Of a stretch of DNA of 54,621 nucleotides, positions 33,164-42,700 are shown in pieces; position 1 is the stretch's first letter; each line of letters opens with the position of its first letter. The notes beneath the pieces are model-generated. The model made no database searches and was not told the DNA's origin. It saw nothing but the letters and a program-made list of their open reading frames with translations. The stretch is from assembly GCF_963678635.1 (NCBI RefSeq), contig NC_087067.1, positions 19,297,018 to 19,351,638 of the forward strand, written 5' to 3'. Source of the DNA: Symsagittifera roscoffensis (Eukaryota > Xenacoelomorpha > Acoela > Convolutidae). Made by a program: the position numbers and the translations under genes.

Positions 33164-34969
33164 TTAGTCGTCGGGGAAAAAACCGTGGGGGAAGATGTCG
33201 TGGATGAGATCGGAAGTTGTTAGTAGTTTAGCTAAGATGCGGATGATATTTTTAGTCTGAAGCAGTGGCCAAAGCAATTGGAGTGCCTTGATAGTGGTTA
33301 GTTCTTCAGTGCCAACTGCAAACTCATAAGGTGTGTTTTGGATTAGATTATATAATTTGTGATTGAATTTAGTGTTGTGGATGAATTCTAAAATTGGGAT
33401 TTCTATAGGTTGTACAAACTCGTGTGGGATAAGGAAGGGTCGGGATTCTTCGGCGTTGAAGGTCTTGGTGATGGGACAGAAGATGTACATTTGGGTTATG
33501 GGATCATAATTGCGAAGAATACCATGAAGGTTAGTATCTTTAATGCAATATGTGAAATTTAGGAAAAATGGTGAAGTGTATTTGAAATTAATGAATTGAA
33601 AACGATGGTGTGGTTGTCTAGAGGGTGTGTGTAGGTCAAAGTGATTTTGGATGAAGCGATAATAACTATATGTGTGGGTTTGTTTAGTGCGCAACATAAT
33701 ATCGTGTGAGCAGTGTAAATCTCTTTCGTGTGGTGCAAGGAAATGAAAGTTAAGTGAAAATATTTGGAAGCGTTCTTTAAAACTTTCGTATGCTTGTGTG
33801 TCTGTTAGTGCTTCTGAAATAATGTGATCAAACTTTCGGTCGAAGATGTTTAGTGTGAATGTATATGGTGTCTTGATGAAAAATTTCTCGGTAATTTGTG
33901 GATTAGCGAAGCGATCGTCGTCTAAGAATTGATCTTGGTTAGCTCTGATGATGTTGTGATCATAGTATTCGAGTGTATATTCGTTAGCTCTAGGTGCAGT
34001 GTGTGTTTTTAGTGATTTTTTATATCCAACGTAAGTAAATTGTCTAGCGGTTAGTGGTGTAGTGAGTCGATATAGCATGTCCGTATTTCGCTCTATATCG
34101 ATGTGAGTGTTAGATAAAGGTAAGCAAAGAGGGTTAGTAAAATGATAATATGAGGTCCAAGAGAGAGTGGGCATTAAAACGTATTCATCTACAAAGTTGC
34201 GTGTTTCGTTAGTGTCGTGGGGGGTGTTTAAGGTGTATTGTGGGAATGAGGGTAAGGTGATGGCTAAAAATTCTTTTGTGTTAGTATGCTTGGGGTGGTT
34301 GATGTATTCACGGGCTGTTCCTGGTTTTGCTGGGAAAGGATGGTTGGGGAACTTTCTTTTAAAAGTGCGGTAAGCTCTATTAGTGTTGAGTGAAGATTCA
34401 GTTGATGTGGATGATGGTGCTAATGATTCAGTATAATTTGAAGAGGGTGTAGGGGTAGGGGGGTTGGATAAATTTATTGTGGAGGAGATTTGGTTTATGG
34501 TTGGGGTATTAAGGTGGTAGGGTTGTTGTTGAAGGGTAATAAAATTATCTAGCTCTGGGGAGATTCGGGGGGTGTCTGGAGAATGAGATGATTGGTCAGA
34601 ATGGTATGAGGAGTAGGTTGGGGTAACTTGGGAAGCATAAGAGGGTGTGGGAGTGATTGGGTCAGGGTTATTGGATAATATGGGTTGAAAAGGGGGTTGA
34701 GAAAAATTAGAAGAGTTATGGAAATTATTGGATGGGGATGGTTCTGAGTCGGCGAATTCATCGGGGGTTTCAATATTCGGGTTATTGAGTTGTGAGATGG
34801 AATATAAAACTGAGATGTGTGAATTAGTGTCGGAATTCATGCCTGATGTTACATTACTAGGTGAAAAATCGGGTGGCGGAAAAGCAAAAAGTGGTATTAT
34901 TGGGATTGGAGAGGTAAGATTGGTTGGGTGGGAATTTGATCGGTGTAGTGATCCAAGTTGGCGGCTCAT
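33164..34969 (-). CDS. Retroelement ORF, 601 aa, unknown function
   Basis: The last ORF before the 3' region. Residues 1-200 are low complexity, rich in Ser, Pro, Thr and Asn. Residues 200-601 look globular, with many aromatic and histidine residues (LHCSHDIMLRTKQTHTYSYY), few cysteines and no membrane segment. Its ATG overlaps the env-like stop as ATGA, so termination-reinitiation is a possible way to make it. I recognise no homologue. A structural or regulatory accessory protein are both open. The frame is intact and shares the A- and C-rich, G-poor coding strand of the rest of the element. Confidence 0.85.
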   Translation of the reverse strand: MSRQLGSLHRSNSHPTNLTSPIPIIPLFAFPPPDFSPSNVTSGMNSDTNSHISVLYSISQLNNPNIETPDEFADSEPSPSNNFHNSSNFSQPPFQPILSNNPDPITPTPSYASQVTPTYSSYHSDQSSHSPDTPRISPELDNFITLQQQPYHLNTPTINQISSTINLSNPPTPTPSSNYTESLAPSSTSTESSLNTNRAYRTFKRKFPNHPFPAKPGTAREYINHPKHTNTKEFLAITLPSFPQYTLNTPHDTNETRNFVDEYVLMPTLSWTSYYHFTNPLCLPLSNTHIDIERNTDMLYRLTTPLTARQFTYVGYKKSLKTHTAPRANEYTLEYYDHNIIRANQDQFLDDDRFANPQITEKFFIKTPYTFTLNIFDRKFDHIISEALTDTQAYESFKERFQIFSLNFHFLAPHERDLHCSHDIMLRTKQTHTYSYYRFIQNHFDLHTPSRQPHHRFQFINFKYTSPFFLNFTYCIKDTNLHGILRNYDPITQMYIFCPITKTFNAEESRPFLIPHEFVQPIEIPILEFIHNTKFNHKLYNLIQNTPYEFAVGTEELTTIKALQLLWPLLQTKNIIRILAKLLTTSDLIHDIFPHGFFPDD

Positions 34970-37584
34970 CGTGGGCTAAAAAAATGATTATTTTGAGACT
35001 GAAAAGCGGTGGTATGGGGTTGTTCAATAATTTGTTCATAAGTATTATCATCTTGTGACTGGTGTGTCATTATATGTTGGATGGGACTTTGTGATGTGGT
35101 GAGTCGAAAATTTGGATTATGTGTGATGGCTAAATTTCGAAAATTTCGTGGGACTAGGGATAGTGGATGGTTATTTGGTAGGGGTGGTAATTGTGGTGCC
35201 GTTGGCGTTATGTCTACATTGTTATGTTCTTCGTCGTATGTATTTTGTCGTGTTGCTATTTTTGTGTTATATTCTTTTATTTGTGCGTCTAAAAGAATTT
35301 TGTTTATAGATGTAGAAAAGATTCCAAAAAATCCTGCAAAGAGTATGCGTGCTACGCTTGCTTGTCTGTTTACTTGTGTGTGTATAGCACATGTGTTGTA
35401 GATTCCTTTTAAAAGTGAGAAAAGGAATCCAATAAAGTTAAACATTGCGTATAAAATAGTCAATTTTTCTAAGATGTAGTAGGGCCATCCTAGAAAATCG
35501 AGGATCTCATTTTTGAGTGTAACAAAGCTAAAAATGTTAATTGGTGATATATCTTGGGGACGGTATTTTTCACCGTTTAGATATATATAATCTTTAATGT
35601 CTTTAAAATATCCGCTATAGTCTTGCGTGTAGATATCGGCAAATCCTGCGGTTTCTGCAAGTTTGCGTAAATTTTGGTCTATTGATTGTCTTTGTATAGT
35701 GTCCATTTGTGTTAATAATTCTTGGAATTGTTGTGTTCTAATGTGATGTTGAATATCTGATTTTGAATAGATTCCTATTGATTGTAAGTCTATATTTGGG
35801 TTTCGAGCAATAGCGCGAATGCTTTCTGGTGAAAATTTTTTGAGTGATTGCATTAATGTGGGATATGGAGTGAGAAGATAATATTTATTTTCATCAGGGT
35901 TTAGTTGTACTACATTGTGGCTGTTTTCTGATCCACATGGGACTGCGGTATCCCAGAAATAGGTTCTTCGTGAAAGTGTATCCACGAAATGTACTTTATT
36001 CTTATAAAAGATAGGGATTCTTTTATAACATCGTTTATCTTCAAAAACGTATAGTGGTGATACTTTTTTAGTACAAGTATAAAACCATAAGATGTTTCCT
36101 TCATAGTCTAAAAAATTTGATCTATTTCCAGATAATAAGTATCCTGCATAGGGTATTTTTAATACTGCTAGTGCAAGTGATTGTAATATTTGTGTTCGTT
36201 CTAATTCGCATAGTTGGTGTAGTGTTTCTAATTCGGAGAGTGACATTTCTTGAAAAATTCGGCTAATTGTATAATCTAGTTTCATATCTAAATGAATATC
36301 ATAGTGGATATTACCGAAATATGTAGTATTCATTAGTGATAATTCTTGTAAGCGTGTGCTTCTGGTGTCATGGGGTTTTAGATGTCCACCAGGTTGTCCG
36401 TTGCTTTTTTCAAAATTAACTGGTATATAGGATGTTCCTTCGTTTAGAGGATGACCTGTGGCATATGGGTCGATTTTTACCTTTCCAGTGGTCATGTCGA
36501 ATCCTTTTTCGTATTCAACTAATATTTCAGAGTATTGTGTTCTGTGAAGTGGATTCCTGTATTTACATGCAAGTTCTGTTTCTTGATATATTTGAAAACG
36601 TGTCAATTTATTTTCTATATTGTCTATGTTTCTAAAATTAGAACTTAGTTTTCGTGATGGATGGACTTGTTCATATGGAATTGATTGTATAAAATATTTT
36701 TCGTGAAATTTTATCATACGAGCGTGTATTTTTGCTACTTGAAATGTTGTACATGTATCTTCGGGGAACCAAACAATTGTTGCTTGTGTTCTCGTTGTAG
36801 GGTCGCAATAACCTTGATCATTTTTACAAGGTAATCGGATTCCTTGATAGATCATTGTATTATCTGATAAATCTCGTGTTAGTTGTATTTTTTCGAGTTG
36901 TATTTTCCAATCGAAAAACATTATTTCTTGGTATCCTTTATTTTTTGTGTCTGCTTTGCAGTTTGATGGGTCATTTATACCAATGTGTGGTATCCAATGT
37001 TTATCGTGTAGGTCATAGGTTAATCGTCCGTGTGCGCCGTTATACGGGTATTTTTCGTCTAGTTTTATATGTCCTTGGTGTCTTTCAAGTTGTGATTGAT
37101 GTACAGAGTCTGAAAAAACTTGAAAGTTAACTAACTTTCTTTGGGAGTTTTTATTTTGTGTGATGTTTAGTCTAAGTAATTCATTTTTACAATCGTCGGG
37201 ATTGAGATGTAAAAGACGTTCTATATTACTCTGATAGAATGATTCATGGTCAAGTCGGTTTTTGTTTCCGTTCGAGACTTGTGAACAATGTACTTTTTTT
37301 TCGGAAAATGTTGCTGTAAATTTATAACCTGTAACTGTTGTTGCTCGGGCTTTTGAATAGAGTGTAGCTATTACATCTGTGGTTTCTATAGCTTGTGGTT
37401 CTGTTTCACATTGTGATACTTGATTTATTGCATATTTATGTAGTGTTTTTTGTTCATTTTCTTCACAATCGTAATGTGTTACTAATAAATCTTGTGGTCC
37501 TGTACGAGGAGAAGGGTTTATGTTTTGATTTGAGATTACTAGAAAAAGGAGTTGGAGAAAAATTAATAATTTTAGAATATACAT
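34966..37584 (-). CDS. Env-like membrane glycoprotein, 872 aa
   Basis: Starts with a signal peptide (MYILKLLIFLQLLFLVISN). The cysteine-containing ectodomain has candidate N-glycosylation sites (LNIT near 140, MNTTY near 419, SGNRSNF near 487) and a central block near 455-570 with CELERTQ, CYKRIPIFY and FVDTLSRRTYFW. Hydrophobic segments at about 703-727 and 743-760 are followed by a long Pro/Thr-rich tail. Class I membrane topology and position after pol identify it as env-like. From memory the central block resembles glycoproteins of Chuviridae-type negative-strand RNA viruses, which other LTR elements have captured; this is unverified. The frame is intact. The start overlaps the upstream ATG-less frame by 13 nt; the end overlaps the next ORF as ATGA. 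Confidence 0.8.
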   Translation of the reverse strand: MYILKLLIFLQLLFLVISNQNINPSPRTGPQDLLVTHYDCEENEQKTLHKYAINQVSQCETEPQAIETTDVIATLYSKARATTVTGYKFTATFSEKKVHCSQVSNGNKNRLDHESFYQSNIERLLHLNPDDCKNELLRLNITQNKNSQRKLVNFQVFSDSVHQSQLERHQGHIKLDEKYPYNGAHGRLTYDLHDKHWIPHIGINDPSNCKADTKNKGYQEIMFFDWKIQLEKIQLTRDLSDNTMIYQGIRLPCKNDQGYCDPTTRTQATIVWFPEDTCTTFQVAKIHARMIKFHEKYFIQSIPYEQVHPSRKLSSNFRNIDNIENKLTRFQIYQETELACKYRNPLHRTQYSEILVEYEKGFDMTTGKVKIDPYATGHPLNEGTSYIPVNFEKSNGQPGGHLKPHDTRSTRLQELSLMNTTYFGNIHYDIHLDMKLDYTISRIFQEMSLSELETLHQLCELERTQILQSLALAVLKIPYAGYLLSGNRSNFLDYEGNILWFYTCTKKVSPLYVFEDKRCYKRIPIFYKNKVHFVDTLSRRTYFWDTAVPCGSENSHNVVQLNPDENKYYLLTPYPTLMQSLKKFSPESIRAIARNPNIDLQSIGIYSKSDIQHHIRTQQFQELLTQMDTIQRQSIDQNLRKLAETAGFADIYTQDYSGYFKDIKDYIYLNGEKYRPQDISPINIFSFVTLKNEILDFLGWPYYILEKLTILYAMFNFIGFLFSLLKGIYNTCAIHTQVNRQASVARILFAGFFGIFSTSINKILLDAQIKEYNTKIATRQNTYDEEHNNVDITPTAPQLPPLPNNHPLSLVPRNFRNLAITHNPNFRLTTSQSPIQHIMTHQSQDDNTYEQIIEQPHTTAFQSQNNHFFSPR

Positions 37585-38708
37585 GTGTATGATAATCCTG
37601 AGTTTGGATTATAAAATGTAATGTAGCCAATTGTGTTTTTGGTATATCTGTCGTATTTGTATATTACTTCAGTAGTTATAAACGGTGGTGGTAGTGATTG
37701 AGCTGTTATGTTAGGTGGATTTAGTGGGTAGGGATGTTGGGTAATATTATTTAACTTAACTGTGATTTCAAACTTTAATTGTAAACTGTTTTGTTGGAGT
37801 ATTTGAATATTGTGATCACGGATATCGTTGTGAATATCTTGGCGATATTGTAATCTATTAAGTGCCCAGTTATGAAGGCGGTTACTTTCTTGATGTTGTC
37901 CAAATAGTGGTGGAGGTGCTGTAAATGTATTCCAATCTAGTCTTAAAGGAATATTTATTGATGATTGTTCTCGATATCTGGCGTCGAGATTATTTGGAAA
38001 ATTTAAGTTAAAAGGTGGTGGTGAAATCTTGCTTATTGATGGTGTTGATGGTAGTGATAATGTTTCTGGTAGTGATGAGGATGTTGTTGTATCCGTAGAA
38101 ATATCTATGGGGTCATTGACTAAATTTGGTTCACCTTGTGTAAATGAATGTGTAGTCCAATATGGAAATCGTGATGTTTGGTTTGTAGGGTTGAAAGGAT
38201 TTTCACGTATTTGCTCAGATGTTGGTGTTGAACCTAAGTAATCTGATGGTAGGCTTGAGGTGCTACGTTGTGAAAGAAGCGTAGGGGTTTCTGGTAATAT
38301 ACCAATGGGGTTTTTTGGAGTGGTTTGTGATGGGGATTGAGGTATATCAAAATGAACTCGGGGAGTTTGAAAATTTCTGTTTCGTCGAGGATGTATAATT
38401 TGTCTATTTATTTCGACTGTATTTTGGTTTTGACTAGAATTTTTTATTCTACTTAGTTCTTGTGGTAGTGTTGGGTATAGGTTATATGTTGGTTCGCTTA
38501 AAGGTGCTTGTCGTTGAACTGGTTCTAGTGGTTCTGATAAACGAGCATGTCGTTCTTCAAAAGTGTATGGATTGTCTTGAAAAGAAATTCGTGTAGATGT
38601 TTGAGGATTTTGAGTAGTTGAAGGTGGTGTTGGGTTATCTTGGGATGATGTCGGTGAAGACTGATTCTGTGACTGTTGGGTAGCAATTTTTGATGGATTT
38701 TTGAATTG
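37572..38708 (-). CDS. 378-codon open frame without ATG
   Basis: From just after a TAA (38709-38711) the frame stays open for 378 codons to the TAA at 37572-37574 and contains no ATG. Composition is protein-like and akin to the neighbours: Pro/Ser/Thr/Asn-rich, with YTFEERHARLSEPL, RRNRNFQTPRVHFD and a C-terminal part with LKFEITVKLNNITQ. Expression would need splicing (for example an in-frame acceptor at ctacccaacag near its start), a non-AUG start, or frameshifting from another ORF. No known family recognised. Its length in such a compact array argues against chance. Confidence 0.65.
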   Translation of the reverse strand, partial: QFKNPSKIATQQSQNQSSPTSSQDNPTPPSTTQNPQTSTRISFQDNPYTFEERHARLSEPLEPVQRQAPLSEPTYNLYPTLPQELSRIKNSSQNQNTVEINRQIIHPRRNRNFQTPRVHFDIPQSPSQTTPKNPIGILPETPTLLSQRSTSSLPSDYLGSTPTSEQIRENPFNPTNQTSRFPYWTTHSFTQGEPNLVNDPIDISTDTTTSSSLPETLSLPSTPSISKISPPPFNLNFPNNLDARYREQSSINIPLRLDWNTFTAPPPLFGQHQESNRLHNWALNRLQYRQDIHNDIRDHNIQILQQNSLQLKFEITVKLNNITQHPYPLNPPNITAQSLPPPFITTEVIYKYDRYTKNTIGYITFYNPNSGLSYTCIF

Positions 38709-38713
38709 TTACT

Positions 38714-38902
38714 TTAGTGGGAAGGTTTATGTTTATTATAGTATTCTTCCAAAAAAAGAATTAGAAGGATTGTTGCTAGGGCAAATGTGAAGATTGCTTT
38801 CTTTATACATTTACATATTGTCAAAATGAGGGATGATAAAAATGTTATGAAAATTACAAACAATAAAAAAATATCGGTTCTACTGAAAATTGTTCGTATC
38901 AT
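38714..38902 (-). CDS. Small membrane ORF, 62 aa
   Basis: Two hydrophobic segments (about 10-27 and 34-50) around a cysteine/lysine turn (CKCIKKA), ending in a charged tail. Its ATG overlaps the stop of the 76-aa ORF as ATGA. A viroporin-like or other small membrane protein is conceivable; function unknown. Confidence 0.6.
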   Translation of the reverse strand: MIRTIFSRTDIFLLFVIFITFLSSLILTICKCIKKAIFTFALATILLILFLEEYYNKHKPSH

Positions 38903-39129
38903 TTAGACAAATTGTATAAATCGTACCTGTGGATATAATCAAGGGTTTTGGAAAGTTGGAGGAATAGTTCGAGTATAGTGTAGAAAATTAAAAAAATGTT
39001 ACAAAAAATGATTAGGATTATTAGAAAAGATTCAAGTATATCAAAAAGAAATATTATAAAGGTTTCAAGTATTGTAAAAAAATGTTTAAGATTTATGAGT
39101 ATTTGAGTAACTGATTGAGAGAAGAGCAT
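38899..39129 (-). CDS. Small membrane ORF, 76 aa
   Basis: Very hydrophobic, Ile/Leu/Phe-rich centre (IIFLFDILESFLIILIIFCN) with polar ends. It lies between pol and the env-like ORF and overlaps the 62-aa ORF by 4 nt. No family recognised; hydrophobic composition in A/T-rich DNA can arise by chance, but the ATGA coupling supports it. Confidence 0.55.
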   Translation of the reverse strand: MLFSQSVTQILINLKHFFTILETFIIFLFDILESFLIILIIFCNIFLIFYTILELFLQLSKTLDYIHRYDLYNLSK

Positions 39130-39727
39130 TTAAGAAATGATCTATTGGTCGAATATTTTTTGCTGTTTGAGGCGATTTTCTAGTGTGGTCGGATTATTTA
39201 TTAGTTTTTTGACAAGTGGGTTGAGTTTTGTAAAAAATTGTTGGGGGCAATTTTCATGGTGACTGGGAGGTCGTCTTTTTCTTTATTTTTGTTTGTCAAA
39301 TGATCCGGGGTATGGTGAGATTTTTATACTTTAGGCTAATTAAAATGTTCATTTTGTTACTTTAGGCTAAGTTAACAAATTTGCTTTGGGGGTATTCGTG
39401 GTCTGAGTTGGGGAAATATTGTTGATCTTTGGGTTATTAGATAAGGGAGGGGTACGGTATTATGGTGATATTTATTTTAGTTGTCAAGTTGGAGTGGTTT
39501 GCTTATTTTTGACCTGGAGGTCGTAAAGTTATAGTTATAGATGTGCCTGGAGTTCTATATGATTCGTCTAATTGGTCTTAGTTTGAGTTAGAGAAAGTGA
39601 CGGATTGGATGAATCCTATTGGTTTATTTTGAACTAGAATTATTACGTACTTGTCAGCATGTTATTTTGAAAAATGTAAATGAAAAATGTTTTGAAGGTT
39701 TCAAGATAGTGAAGTATAATGTTAAAA
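39130..39727 (-). other. Spacer between pol and the small membrane ORFs
   Basis: About 600 bp with no coding-strand frame of note. It could hold splice acceptors for subgenomic RNAs, but none stands out. Confidence 0.5.
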
Positions 39728-42700
39728 TTACTTTTGAAATTCCACTTTCTTTAAAATTTTAGATTGGGGGATGAATATTTTATAGTTTTTACGTGGTTGA
39801 TTTCGGAGTCTTGTTGTTTTTCTACTTTCTGATTTGTCGATTTGTTCTTGGGGTATTATTTGTTCGGTCATTTTTCTATTTTTTCTTTGTTTTGGAGATT
39901 CTTTATGGTTTTGTGTATTGTTTTTGGTGGCGGTTGGTTTTGTGTTTTGATTTTCGGTGGGGTTATCATTTTGTTCTGTGTTTTTCAGATGTGTTTCATT
40001 TTGAATGATTTTTAATCCTGTGAAAGAATATAATTGAGTTAATTCGCGGAGTGCGTATTCTTTTGGGTAATAAGGTAATAGGTTGTTTCGATGTTGAACG
40101 ATTTCTTTTTTGTTTGAGTCGGTAATTTTATATGTGACATCAGTGGGTTTTGCAATTATTTGGTATGGTCCTTTTCGAAGGGGTTGTAATTTTTTAGAAA
40201 TTCCTTTTTGAGTATTAAAATTAGGTATTAAAACAAATGTTCCAATTTTTAAATCGGAGGCTGGTGTAAAACGTGAATTGATTTGTTCATTAATGTTTTG
40301 TCTTTGTAATAACTTTTTTGTTATTTTTTGATAAATTTCATTGTGTTTTTTATCTCTATTTAGAATCCATTCGGTGTGTGTACCGGAGGCTAGTTTAAGA
40401 ATTTGTGGGTGATGAAAATGATCTTCATCGTGTGTATGTAAAGGTAGGTTATAACAAATTGAGTCTTTATTTGGTTGACAATAACCTTGTGCGTTTTTAT
40501 GAGAATTTGCTGTAAACATTATTGGTTTGCGTGGCTTTTGGTTAAAAACCATTTCGTATGGTGACATTCCTAAAGTTGTCGTAATTTGTGAATTATACGC
40601 TAAGGGAAATAATTTTACATCTGCTGACCATTCGGTATATTTTGTATCATTTCCGTTGATGATACATCTAAGATATTCTTGTAATGAACGGTTCATACCT
40701 TCGACTAAGCCGTTTGTCCAAGGTGCATGAGATGTACGTGGTTTGTGTTTAATGTTATATAAATGACATAGTGTGATAATTTCATTATTTATGAATTCTG
40801 TACCGTTGTCTGTAACTAAAATTTCTGGTAGTCCGAATTTTGCTATCCAGTGTTCATAGAGTGTTGTGTAAGCGTAATAAGCGTTACAATGTGGTACTGG
40901 GTTAAGTGCTACATAATGTGTAAATGCGTCAACAATTACCATAATGTAGGAGTTTCCTTCGGATGAGGGTGAAATTGGTCCTTTGGTATCAAATGAGATA
41001 CGATGGTTAAAGTACAAGCTTTGTCCTTTAAAATCTTGTTTTTGTGCTATTTGTTTTTGATTTGGGTAAGGTTTATTTAGTTGACATACTATACAGTCAT
41101 TGCATAGTACTTTTATCCAAATTGGTGCATTTGGGAAATAAAAGTTTTGTATAAAATTTGAATATGTTTTTTCTGATCCAGAGTGTCCTTTAATATTTTG
41201 TGTATGTGAAATATTAAAAGCTATAAGAATCATACTTAAAGGGAGACATGGAACTGTAGATTCATTCAGGTTATACTCTAAAAGGTCTGTATTTTCGTTA
41301 ATTGTTGTGTTGTTAAATTTGCGAAAGTATCGGAGGAGTGTTTTGTTTCCTAGAATGGTTGAATCTGCTTTGATAGGTTTAGTTTTATATTTGTGCCATG
41401 ATTTCAGCTGTCGAATTACTGGGTCAAGGTTTTGATATTGTTTCAGTGTTGAAATTGTAATTATTTCTGTTGGGGGGAGAAAAATGTTTTCGATTTCTAA
41501 TTTAGATAAGGGTATTGTATCAAGTGGGTCGTGAAGGTCAAAAACTTGATTTATTGTGTATTTTGAATCGTTTGTTTGTGGTCCTGATAAATTTATTTTA
41601 TCAGTTAAATCTTCTTTTTCAATTAGTGGAAAATGGTCTTTCTTAGGCAGGTGTTGTTTTGTTCGTTTTTGTTGGGTGTTATTTTTTATCCATTGAGAAT
41701 ATGGGATTGGTTTGAAAGTTGATGTTCCAAGTAAATCAACTTCATAATGATTATTTTGACAATCTAAATAAAGTGGGAAATGTTGTAAACTATTTATTTG
41801 TGATTGTTCAATATCAGTTTTTACTGCATATTTGCATTCTAATCGAGGTGATGTTTCGTTTTCTGCAAGGTAGAATTTTATGTTTTTGGGTATTTCAACT
41901 GTTGTTTTTCGTGTAAGTAATTCAGGTGGTGTATTTCGACTTAATGTGTCTGGTAATGCAAGATTTTTTCCTGCAGTCCAAACTATATGTAAGTTTGGAA
42001 ATTTCATTAGAATTAGTTGAAATCTGTAAACTCGGTGGTTTGGATTAGACTTTTGTGTAAAAAGAAAAATGATTGGTTTATGGTCTGTGAATAGAACTGT
42101 TGGATGTTTTGATCCAAGTATCAGAAATTCATATTCTGTCAGTGTATATATTATGGCTGTACATTCTCTCATTAGAGTTGAGAGTCGTAGCTCTGCTTGA
42201 GTGAATAATCGAGAATTTGCTGATATGAGGTTCATTTTATTTGTACCATTATGTGATTGTAATAGTGCTGCACCGATGCCAAAGTTCGAAGCATCGCACA
42301 TTGCATAAAATGGTTGATTTGAATCTGGAATTGTGTTTGAAATTTGTTCAGTTAAAAGTTTCTTTATTTCTTCAAATCGTGTTTGATGTTCTGTGTTCCA
42401 TTCAAAATTATTTTGTTGTCTAAGGATGTTATAAAATGGTCGTAGATATAATTGCATTTTATAAACATATTTACTTAAAAAGTTTAACATTCCAAGAAAT
42501 TCTTGGATTTTCTTTTTATTTGTTGGTGGTTGAAGTTTTTGAATAGCGTCAATGCGTGATTTCAATGGAGTGATTGTTTTTCTTTCTATATTATGTCCTA
42601 AGAATTTAACTCTTGTCAAAAAGAAGTGTGATTTATCGGGGGCGGCCTTCAGATTTTCGTTCTGAAGTATTTGGTGATATTTTTCTAAAACATTGAACAT

